A DNA stretch of 64,000 nt from Hydractinia symbiolongicarpus. Lineage: Eukaryota > Cnidaria > Hydrozoa > Anthoathecata > Hydractiniidae. Below, piece by piece: positions 39,300 to 49,680 of this stretch. The notes under the pieces were generated by a model. The model was not told where the DNA came from. It was given only the letters and a program-made list of their open reading frames with translations, and did not search any database. Location of the stretch: contig NC_079878.1 in NCBI RefSeq assembly GCF_029227915.1, positions 17,052,001 to 17,116,000 of the forward strand, written 5' to 3'. The first letter of the stretch is position 1; every line of letters starts with the position of its first letter. A program made the position numbers and the translations under genes.

Positions 39300-41125
39300 T
39301 AAGGCCCTTATTAGACCTCAAAAAGCCGTATTACAACATTTAGAAGGCTCTGCACGTAGTTGACGGTGTTCTATCGCCATTGCGGATTGGAAAACGACTT
39401 GAAGTGTCGTAGTCCATTGAGAGTGGAAGGACTACACCGATCCTCACATGTCTACCATCGTGGAAGGACGTGATTTACGGGAAAAGCCCATATTAAGCTG
39501 CAAAAGGCCGTGATGTAATCTTTAAAAGACTGTGCAAGTAGTTGACCGTGTTCTATGGCCATTGCAGATTGGAAAACGACTCAAGGCGTCGCAGTCTATT
39601 GAGAGTGGAAGGACTAGACGGATCCTGTCATGTATACGCACGTGGAAGCATGTCATTTACGTGTAAGGCCCTTATTAGACTGCAAAATACCGTATTACAA
39701 CATTTAGGAGACTGTGCACGTAGTTGACGGTGTGCTATGGCCATTGCGGATTGGAAAAGGACTTGAAGCGTCGTAGTCCATTGAGAGTGGAAGGACTAGA
39801 CCGATCCTCACCCGCCTAGGCTTGTGGACGCACGTGATTTACGTGTAAGGCCCTCATTAGACTACAAAAGGCGGCATTGCCACACTTAGAAGACTGTGCA
39901 CGTAGTTGACGGTGTTCTATGGTCATTGTGGATCGGAAAACGATTTGAGGCATCGTAGTCCATTGAGAGTGGAGGAACTAGACCGATCCCAACCCGTCTA
40001 GATTTGTGGAAGGACGCGGTTGACGTGTAAGGCCCATAATAGGCTGCAAAACGCCGTATTACAACATTTAGGAGAAGACTTTGCACGTAGTTTACGGTGT
40101 TCTTTGGCAATTGCGGATTGGGAAACGACTTGAGGCATCGTAGTCTATTGAGAGTGGAAGGATTAGACCTATCCCCACCTGTCTAGGTTCCTGGAAGCAC
40201 GTGATTTACGTGTAAGGCCCTTATTAGACCTCAAAAAGCCGTATTACAACATTTAGAAGGCTCTGCACGTAGTTGACGGTGTTCTATCGCCATTGCGGAT
40301 TGGAAAACGACTTGAAGTGTCGTAGTCCATTGAGAGTGGAAGGACTACACCGATCCTCACATGTCTACCATCGTGGAAGGACGTGATTTACGGGAAAAGC
40401 CCATATTAAGCTGCAAAAGGCCGTGATGTAATCTTTAAAAGACTGTGCAAGTAGTTGACCGTGTTCTATGGCCATTGCAGATTGGAAAACGACTCAAGGC
40501 GTCGCAGTCTATTGAGAGTGGAAGGACTAGACGGATCCTGTCATGTATACGCACGTGGAAGCATGTCATTTACGTGTAAGGCCCTTATTAGACTGCAAAA
40601 TACCGTATTACAACATTTAGAAGACTGTGCACGTAGTTGACGGTGTGCTATGGCCATTGCGGATTGGAAAAGGACTTGAAGCGTCGTAGTCCATTAAGAG
40701 TGGAAGGACTAGACCGATCCTCACCCGCCTAGGCTTGTGGAAGCACGTGATTTACGTGTAAGGCCCTCATTAGACTACAAAAGGCGGCATTGCCACACTT
40801 AGAAGACTGTGCACGTAGTTGACGGTGTTCTATGGTCATTGTGGATCGGAAAACGATTTGAGGCATCGTAGTCCATTGAGAGTGGAGGAACTAGACCGAT
40901 CCCAACCCGTCTAGATTTGTGGAAGGACGCGTTTGACGTGTAAGGCCCATAATAGGCTGCAAAACGCCGTATTACAACATTTAGGAGAAGACTTTGCACG
41001 TAGTTTACGGTGTTCTTTGGCAATTGCGGATTGGGAAACGACTTGAGGCATCGTAGTCTATTGAGAGTGGAAGGATTAGACCTATCCCCACCTGTCTAGG
41101 TTCCTGGAAGCACGTGATTTACGTG
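39300..41125. repeat. Tandem duplication of 5 monomers (913-bp period)
   Basis: Copies of about 39300-40212 and 40213-41125 are aligned by a 913-bp shift. The monomer with gactcaaggcgtcgcagtc and catgtatacgcacgtgg is in both at equal position, as are the gaccgatcccaacccgtc and cccataataggc units. By eye there are only scattered differences (for example gtttaggagactg against gtttagaagactg contexts, and cgcggttgacg against cgcgtttgacg). This is the third 5-monomer duplication of the window. Confidence 0.85.
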
Positions 41126-41130
41126 GAAGG

Positions 41131-41718
41131 CCCTCATTAGACTACAAAAGGCCGTATTGCAATCTTTAGAAGCCTGTGCACGTAGTTGACGGTGTTCTAT
41201 GGCCATTGCGGATTGGAAAAGGACTTGAAGCGTTGTAGTCCATTGAGAGTGGAAGGACTAGACCGACCCTCACCCGCCTAGGCTTGTGGAAGCACGTGAT
41301 TTACGTGTAAGGCCCTCATTAGACTACAAAAGGCGGCATTACCACACTTAGAAGACTGTGCACGTAGTTGGCGGTGTTCTATGGTCATTGCGGATCGGAA
41401 AACGATTTGAGGCGTCGTAGTCCATTGAGATTTGAAGAACTAGAACGATCCCCATCCGCCTAGGCTTGTGGAAGCACGCGTTTGACGTGTAAGGCCCATG
41501 TTACGCTGCTAAAGGCCGTATTACAACATTAAGAAGACTGTGAGCGTAGTTGGCCGAGTTCTATGGCCATTGCTGATTGGAAAACAACTTGACCCGTCGT
41601 AGATCATTTAGAGTGGAAGGACTAGACGGATCCTGTCATGTATACGCACATGGAAGCACGTGAATTACGTGTAAGGTCCTTATTAGACTGCCAAGGACCG
41701 TATTACAACTTTTAGAAG
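41131..41718. repeat. 588-bp segment repeated at +2,921 bp, copy 2
   Basis: Second copy of 38210-38797. Its end, at ttttagaag (41718), is where the sequence switches from region III monomers to the region IV HOR. It is therefore the last piece of the older array before the domain boundary. Confidence 0.82.
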
Positions 41719-41908
41719 CCTGTGCACGCAGTTAACGGTTTTCTATCTCCATTGCAGAATGGAAAACGACTTAAGGCGACGTACGCAGTTGAGAGTGGAA
41801 GGACTACAGCTATCCTCACATGTCTACGCTCGTGGAAGGACGTGATTTAGGGAAAAAGCCCTTATTAGACTGCAAAAGGCCGTATTGCAACATTTAGAAG
41901 ACTTTGCA

Positions 41909-42050
41909 CGTAGTTGACGGTGTTCTATGGCCATTGCGGATTGGAAAACGACTTGAGGCGTCGCGGTCCGTTAAGATTTGAAGAACTAGAACGATCCCCA
42001 CCCTTATTAGAGTACAAAAGGCCGTATTACCACATTTAGAAGACTGTGCA
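41909..42050. repeat. 142-bp truncated monomer (HOR phase marker)
   Basis: The distance between successive cgtagttgac anchors is 142 bp in place of 182. The sequence gatccccacccttattag replaces the normal form in which gcctaggc to aaggccc (40 bp) lies between the two CCC runs. The deletion is flanked by a CCC microhomology. Further copies are at 45329-45470, 51479-51620, 56173-56314, 59411-59552 (with one c-to-t change in the junction) and 62647-62788. One origin followed by spread with the HOR is the simplest reading. Confidence 0.9.
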
Positions 42051-43052
42051 CGTAGTTGACGGTGTTCTATGGACATTGCGGATCGAAAAACGATTTGAAG
42101 CGTCGTAGTCCATTGAGAGTGGAAGGACTACACTGATCTTCACATGTCTACCCTCGTGGAAAGACGTGATTTTCGTGTAAGGCCCATATTAGGCTGCAAA
42201 AGGCCGTATTCCAACATTTAGAAGAAGACTTAGCACGTAGTTGGCAGTGTTCTTTTGCCATTGCGGAATGAAGAATGAATTGAGGCGTCGTGGTCCGTTG
42301 AGAGTGGAAGGACTACACCGATTCTCACATGTCTACCCTCGTGAAAGGACGTGATTTACGGGAAAGGCCCTATTAGGCTGCGAAAGGCCGTATTGCAATC
42401 TTTAGAAGGCTGTGCACGTAGTTAACGGTGTTCTATCGCCATTTCAGACTGGAAAACGACCTGAGGCGTCGTACGCAGTTGAGTGTGGAAGGACTAGACC
42501 GATCCTCACATGTCTACGCTCGTGAAAGGACGTGATTTACGGGAAAGGCCCTATTAGGCTGCGAAAGGCTGTATTGCAATCTTTAGAAGCCTGTGCACGT
42601 AGTTAACGGTGTTCTATCGCCAATGCAGACTGGAAAACGACCTGAGGCGACGTACGCAGTTGAGTGTGGAAGGACTACACCGATCCTCACATGTCTACGC
42701 TCGTGAAAGGACGTGATTTACGGGAAAGGCCCTATTAGGCTGCACAAGGCCGTATTCTAACATTTAGAAGAAGGCTTTGCACGTAGTTGGGGGTGTTCTA
42801 TGGCCATTGCGGATTGGAAAACGACTTGAGGCGTCGTGGTCCATTGAGAGTGGAAAGACTAGACCAATCCTGTCATGTATACGCTCGTGGAAGCACGTGA
42901 TAAACGTGTAAGGCCCTTATTAGATTACAAAAGGCCGTATTACAACATCTAGAAGACTGTGCACGTAGTTGACGGTGTTCTATGGCCATTATGGATTGGA
43001 AAAGGACTTGAGCCGTCGTAGTCCATTGAGAGTGGAAGGACTAGACCGACCC

Positions 43053-43093
43053 CCACATGCCTAGGCATGTGGAAGCACGTGATTTACATGTAA
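43053..43093. repeat. Perfect 20-bp palindrome with two satellite dyads
   Basis: The sequence ccacatgcctaggcatgtgg (43053-43072) is its own reverse complement. It is followed after aag by CACGTG (43076-43081) and by the 10-bp palindrome ttacatgtaa (43084-43093). Further perfect 20-mers start at 46473, 47747, 52623, 53897, 57317, 60007, 60371 and 63791, nine in all and only in region IV. A sister monomer two units on (43417-43436) has gcctaggcttgtgg, breaking one base pair of the palindrome. The cluster could extrude as a cruciform or bind a dimeric protein; neither is shown by sequence alone. Confidence 0.9.
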
Positions 43094-43328
43094 GGCTCTA
43101 ATAAGACTACAAAATGCCATATTACCACATTTAGAAGACTGTGCACGTAATTGACGGTGTTCTATGGCCATTGCGGATTGGAAAACGACTTGAGGCGTCG
43201 TGGTCCGTTGAGAGTGGAAAGACTAGACCAATCCTGTCATGTATACGCTCGTGGAAGCACGTGATATACGTGTAAGGCCCTTATTAGGTTACAAAAGGCC
43301 GTTTTACAACATATAGAAGACTGTGCAC

Positions 43329-43510
43329 GTAGTTGACGGTGTTCTATGGCCATTGCGGATTGGAAAAAGACTTGAGGCGTCGTAGTCCATTGAGAGTGGA
43401 AGGACTAGACCGACCCCCACATGCCTAGGCTTGTGGAAGCACGTGATTTACATGTAAGGCTCTAATAAGACTACAAAATGCCGTATTACCACATTTAGAA
43501 GACTGTGCAC
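43329..43510 (+). repeat. Representative full-length monomer (182 bp)
   Basis: This is a convenient reference unit, starting at gtagttgacggtg. In unit coordinates, about 10-95 hold the best conserved part (tctatggccattgcgg, attggaaaacgacttgaggc, gtagtccattgagagtgg, gaccgatcc). About 96-140 are the most variable, carrying the catgtctac or gcctaggc segment, the cacgtgatttacgtg segment and the aaggccctta segment. About 141-182 hold the acaaaaggccgtatta, caacatttagaag and actgtgcac words. The consensus is about 47% G+C with about 11 CpG. The hexamer TGGCCA is present in most units, so digestion with an enzyme cutting there should give a 182-bp ladder. Confidence 0.9.
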
Positions 43511-43530
43511 GTAGTTGACGGTGTTCTATG

Positions 43531-46500
43531 GCCATTGCGGATTGGAAAACGACTTGCGGCGTCGTGGTCCGTTAAGAGTGGAAGGACTAGACCGATCCTC
43601 ACATGTCTACGCTCGTGAAAGGACGTGATTTACAAGAAAGGCCCAATTAGGCTGCGAAAGGCCGTATTGCAATCTTTAGAAGGCTGTGCACGTAGTTAAC
43701 GGTGTTCTATCGCCATTGCAGACTGGAAAACGACTTGAGGCGACTTAGGCAGTTGAGTGTGGAAGGACTAGACCGATCTTCACATGTCTACGCTCGTGGA
43801 AGGACGTGATTTACGTGTAAGGCCCTTATTAGACTACAAAAGGCCGTATTACAACATTTAGAAGACATTGCACGTAGTTGACGGTGTTCCATGGCCATTA
43901 CGAATCGCAAAACAATTTGAGGCGTCGCAGTCCATTGAGAAATGAAGGACTAAACCGACCCCCACCCGTCCAGGCTTGTGGAAGCACGTGACTTACGTGT
44001 AAGGCCCTTACTAGACTACAAAAGGCCGTATTACCACATTTAGAACACTGTGCATGTAATTGACGGTGTTCTATTGCCATTGTGGATTGGAAAACGACTT
44101 GAGGCGTCGTAGCCCATTAAGAGTGGAAGGACTACACTGATACTCACATGTCTACCTTCGTGGAAGGACATGATTTACGTATAAGGCCCTTATTAGACTG
44201 CAAAACGCCGTATTGCAACCTTTAGAAGACTGTGCGCGTAGTTAGCGGAATTTTATGGCCATTGCGGATTGGAAAACAGCTTGAGACGTCGTAGATGATT
44301 CAGATTTGAAGAACTAGAACGATCCCCACCCGGCTAGGCTTGTGGAAGCATGCGTTTGACGTGTTAGACATATACTAGGCTGAAAAAGGCCGTATTGCAA
44401 CATTTAGAAGAAGACTTTGCACGTAGTTAAAGGTGTTCTATCGCCATTGCAGACTGGTAAACAACTTGAGGCGACGTACGCAGTTGAGAGTGGAAGGACT
44501 AGACCGATCCTCACATGTCTACGCTCGTGGAAGGACGTGATTTACGGGAAAGGCACTCTTAGCCTGCAAAAGGCCGTATTGCAATCTTTAGAAGACTATG
44601 CACGTAGTTGACGGTGTTCCATGGCCATTGCAGATTGGAAAATGACTTAAGGCGACGTACGCGGTTGAGAGTGGAAGAACTAGACCGATCCTCACATATC
44701 TACGGTCTTGGAGGGACGTGATTTACGGAAAATCCGTTATTTGGCTCCAAAAAGCCGTATTGCAATCTTTAGAAGCCTGTGCACGCAGCTAACGGTGTTC
44801 TTTTGCCACTGCAAATTGGAAAACGACTTGAGGCGTTGTAGTCCATTGATAGTGGAAGGACTACAGCGATCCTCACATGTCTACGCTCGTGGAAGGACGT
44901 GATTTAGGGAAAAAGCCCTTATTAGACTGCCAAAGACCGTATTACAACATTTAGAGGACTGTGCACGTAGTTGACGGTGTTCTATTGCCATTGTGGATTG
45001 GAAAACGACTTGAAGCGTAGTAGTCCATTGAGAGTGTAAGGACAACATTGATCCTCACATGTCTACCCTCGTGGAGGGACGTGATTTACGGAAAATCCGT
45101 TATCAGGCTCCAAAAGGGCTTATTGCAATCTTTAGAAGCCTGTGCACGTAGTTAACGGTGTTCTATCTCCATTGCAGAATGGAAAACGACTTAAGGCGAC
45201 GTACGCAGTTGAGAGTGGAAGGACTACAGCTATCCTCACATGTCTACGCTCGTGGAAGGACGTGATTTAGGGAAAAAGCCCTTATTAGACTGCAAAAGGC
45301 CGTATTGCAACATTTAGAAGACTTTGCACGTAGTTGACGGTGTTCTATGGCCATTGCGGATTGGAAAACGATTTGAGGCGTCGTGGTCCGTTAAGATTTG
45401 AAGAACTAGAACGATCCCCACCCTTATTAGAGTACAAAAGGCCGTATTACCACATTTAGAAGACTGTGCACGTAGTTGACGGTGTTCTATGGACATTGCG
45501 GATCGAAAAACGATTTGAAGCGTCGTAGTCCATTGAGAGTGGAAGGACTACACTGATCTTCACATGTCTACCCTCGTGGAAAGACGTGATTTTCGTGTAA
45601 GGCCCATATTAGGCTGCAAAAGGCCGTATTCCAACATTTAGAAGAAGACTTAGCACGTAGTTGGCAGTGTTCTTTTGCCATTGCGGAACGAAGAATGAAT
45701 TGAGGCGTCGTGGTCCGTTGAGAGTGGAAGGACTACACCGATTCTCACATGTCTACCCTCGTGAAAGGACGTGATTTACGGGAAAGGCCCTATTATGCTG
45801 CGAAAGGCCGTATTGCAATCTTTAGAAGCCTGTGCACGTAGTTAACGGTGTTCTATCGCCATTTCAGACTGGAAAACGACCTGAGGCGTCGTACGCAGTT
45901 GAGTGTGGAAGGACTAGACCGATCCTCACATGTCTACGCTCGTGAAAAGACGTGATTTACGGGAAAGGCCCTATTAGGCTGCGAAAGGCTGTATTGCAAT
46001 CTTTAGAAGCCTGTGCACGTAGTTAACGGTGTTCTATCGCCAATGCAGACTGGAAAACGACCTGAGGCGACGTACGCAGTTGAGTGTGGAAGGACTACAC
46101 CGATCCTCACATGTCTACGCTCGTGAAAGGACGTGATTTACGGGAAAGGCCCTATTAGGCTGCACAAGGCCGTATTCTAACATTTAGAAGAAGGCTTTGC
46201 ACGTAGTTGGGGGTGTTCTATGGCCATTGCGGATTGGAAAACGACTTGAGGCGTCGTGGTCCATTGAGAGTGGAAAGACTAGACCAATCCTGTCATGTAT
46301 ACGCTCGTGGAAGCACGTGATAAACGTGTAAGGCCCTTATTAGATTACAAAAGGCCGTATTACAACATCTAGAAGACTGTGCACGTAGTTGACGGTGTTC
46401 TATGGCCATTATGGATTGGAAAAGGACTTGAGCCGTCGTAGTCCATTGAGAGTGGAAGGACTAGACCGACCCCCACATGCCTAGGCATGTGGAAGCACGT

Positions 46501-49500
46501 GATTTACATGTAAGGCTCTAATAAGACTACAAAATGCCATATTACCACATTTAGAAGACTGTGCACGTAATTGACGGTGTTCTATGGCCATTGCGGATTG
46601 GAAAACGACTTGAGGCGTCGTGGTCCGTTGAGAGTGGAAAGACTAGACCAATCCTGTCATGTATACGCTCGTGGAAGCACGTGATATACGTGTAAGGCCC
46701 TTATTAGGTTACAAAAGGCCGTTTTACAACATATAGAAGACTGTGCACGTAGTTGACGGTGTTCTATGGCCATTGCGGATTGGAAAAGGACTTGAGGCGT
46801 CGTAGTCCATTGAGAGTGGAAGGACTAGACCGACCCCCACATGCCTAGGCTTGTGGAAGCACGTGATTTACATGTAAGGCTCTAATAAGACTACAAAATG
46901 CCGTATTACCACATTTAGAAGACTGTGCACGTAGTTGACGGTGTTCTTTTGCCATTGCGGAATGAAGAATGAATTGAGGCGTCGTGGTCCGTTGAGAGTG
47001 GAAGGACTACACCGATTCTCACATGTCTACCCTCGTGAAAGGACGTGATTTACGGGAAAGGCCCTATTAGGCTGCGAAAGGCCGTATTGCAATCTTTAGA
47101 AGCCTGTGCACGTAGTTAACGGTGTTCTATCGCCATTTCAGACTGGAAAACGACCTGAGGCGTCGTACGCAGTTGAGTGTGGAAGGACTAGACCGATCCT
47201 CACATGTCTACGCTCGTGAAAGGACGTGATTTACGGGAAAGGCCCTATTAGGCTGCGAAAGGCTGTATTGCAATCTTTAGAAGCCTGTACACGTAGTTAA
47301 CGGTGTTCTATCGCCAATGCAGACTGGAAAACGACCTGAGGCGACGTACGCAGTTGAGTGTGGAAGGACTACACCAATCCTCACATGTCTACGCTCGTGA
47401 AAGGACGTCATTTACGGGAAAGGCCCTATTAGGCTGCACAAGGCCGTATTCTAACATTTAGAAGAAGGCTTTGCACGTAGTTGGGGGTGTTCTATGGCCA
47501 TTGCGGATTGGAAAACGACTTGAGGCGTCGTGGTCCATTGAGAGTGGAAAGACTAGACCAATCCTGTCATGTATACGCTCGTGGAAGCACGTGATAAACG
47601 TGTAAGGCCCTTATTAGATTACAAAAGGCCGTATTACAACATCTAGAAGACTGTGCACGTAGTTGACGGTGTTCTATGGCCATTATGGATTGGAAAAGGA
47701 CTTGAGCCGTCGTAGTCCATTGAGAGTGGAAGGACTAGACCGACCCCCACATGCCTAGGCATGTGGAAGCACGTGATTTACATGTAAGGCTCTAATAAGA
47801 CTACAAAATGCCATATTACCACATTTAGAAGACTGTGCACGTAATTGACGGTGTTCTATGGCCATTGCGGATTGGAAAACGACTTGAGGCGTCGTGGTCC
47901 GTTGAGAGTGGAAAGACTAGACCAATCCTGTCATGTATACGCTCGTGGAAGCACGTGATATACGTGTAAGGCCCTTATTAGGTTACAAAAGGCCGTTTTA
48001 CAACATATAGAAGACTGTGCACGTAGTTGACGGTGTTCTATGGCCATTGCGGATTGGAAAAGGACTTGAGGCGTCGTAGTCCATTGAGAGTGGAAGGACT
48101 AGACCGACCCCCACATGCCTAGGCTTGTGGAAGCACGTGATTTACATGTAAGGCTCTAATAAGACTACAAAATGCCGTATTACCACATTTAGAAGACTGT
48201 GCACGTAGTTGACGGTGTTCTATGGCCATTGCGGATTGGAAAACGACTTGCGGCGTCGTGGTCCGTTAAGAGTGGAAGGACTAGACCGATCCTCACATGT
48301 CTACGCTCGTGAAAGGACGTGATTTACAAGAAAGGCCCAATTAGGCTGCGAAAGGCCGTATTGCAATCTTTAGAAGGCTGTGCACGTAGTTAACGGTGTT
48401 CTATCGCCATTGCAGACTGGAAAACGACTTGAGGCGACTTAGGCAGTTGAGTGTGGAAGGACTAGACCGATCTTCACATGTCTACGCTCGTGGAAGGACG
48501 TGATTTACGTGTAAGGTCCTTATTAGACTACAAAAGGCCGTATTACAACATTTAGAAGACATTGCACGTAGTTGACGGTGTTCCATGGCCATTACGAATC
48601 GCAAAACAATTTGAGGCGTCGCAGTCCATTGAGAGTTGAAGGACTAAACCGACCCCCACCCGTCCAGGCTTGTGGAAGCACGTGACTTACGTGTAAGGCC
48701 CTTACTAGACTACAAAAGGCCGTATTACCACATTTAGAACACTGTGCATGTAATTGACGGTGTTCTATTGCCATTGTGGATTGGAAAACGACTTGAGGCG
48801 TCGTAGCCCATTAAGAGTGGAAGGACTACACTGATACTCACATGTCTACCTTCGTCGAAGGACATGATTTACGTATAAGGCCCTTATTAGACTGCAAAAT
48901 GCCGTATTGCAACCTTTAGAAGACTGTGCGCGTAGTTAGCGGAATTTTATGGCCATTGCGGATTGGAAAACAGCTTGAGACGTCGTAGATGATTCAGATT
49001 TGAAGAACTAGAACGATCCCCACCCGGCTAGGCTTGTGGAAGCACGCGTTTGACGTGTTAGACATATACTAGGCTGAAAAAGGCCGTATTGCAACATTTA
49101 GAAGAAGACTTTGCACGTAGTTAAAGGTGTTCTATCGCCATTGCAGACTGGTAAACAACTTGAGGCGACGTACGCAGTTGAGAGTGGAAGGACTAGACCG
49201 ATCCTCACATGTCTACGCTCGTGGAAGGACGTGATTTACGGGAAAGGCCCTCTTAGCCTGCAAAAGGCCGTATTGCAATCTTTAGAAGACTATGCACGTA
49301 GTTGACGGTGTTCCATGGCCATTGCAGATTGGAAAATGACTTAAGGCGACGTACGCGGTTGAGAGTGGAAGAACTAGACCGATCGTCACATATCTACGGT
49401 CTTGGAGGGACGTGATTTACGGAAAATCCGTTATTTGGCTCCAAAAAGCCGTATTGCAATCTTTAGAAGCCTGTGCACGCAGCTAACGGTGTTCTTTTGC

Positions 49501-49680
49501 CACTGCAAATTGGAAAACGACTTGAGGCGTTGCAGTCCATTGATAGTGGAAGGACTACAGCGATCCTCACATGTCTACGCTCGTGGAAGGACGTGATTTA
49601 GGGAAAAAGCCCTTATTAGACTGCCAAAGACCGTATTACAACATTTAGAAGACTGTGCACGTAGTTGACGGTGTTCTATG
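43531..49680. repeat. 6,150-bp duplicated block, copy A
   Basis: The block starting at gccattgcggattgg (43531) is repeated at 49681 with a constant 6,150-bp shift. Diagnostic minor variants are conserved at matching places: gagaaatgaagg near 43,938 and 50,088, aaggtcctt near 48,510 and 54,660, gatcgtcacat near 49,381 and 55,531, and atttagaggac near 44,950 and 51,100. By eye I found only isolated differences, for example ggccgtttt (46,717) against gggcgtttt (52,867). The copies must be very recent, or they are an assembly effect. Confidence 0.88.

Larger units (their letters stand above)
37536..41718. repeat. Region III core: diverged monomers with 913- and 2,921-bp duplications
   Basis: The monomers here carry private variants (ggtcattgtggatcgg, aacccgtctagatttgtgg, gcccataataggc, aattgcggattggg). 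Two structures stand out: a 913-bp tandem duplication around 39,300-41,125, and a flanking pair at 38210-38797 and 41131-41718 that are 2,921 bp apart. No gene is present. The ~2.92-kb spacing links this stretch to the region II HOR although the monomers are more diverged. Confidence 0.75.
41909..45328. repeat. Region IV HOR unit 1 (3,420 bp)
   Basis: This is the simplest complete unit, with 18 full monomers plus the 142-bp monomer at its left edge. It contains one copy of the monomer series with the 20-bp palindrome (43053-43072), the accgacccccacatgcctagg units, and the diverged series gacttaggcagttgag, gatgattcag, gaaaatccgttat. The other units can be derived from this one by duplication or loss of whole monomers. 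It is the best reference unit here, although which form is ancestral is an inference. Confidence 0.85.

Noticed and set aside
42160-42185. Possible CENP-B-box-like site at gattttcgtgtaaggccc.
   Set aside because: TTCG and the following A are in place, but the required CGGG is CCC here. The full box is not met in any monomer I inspected.
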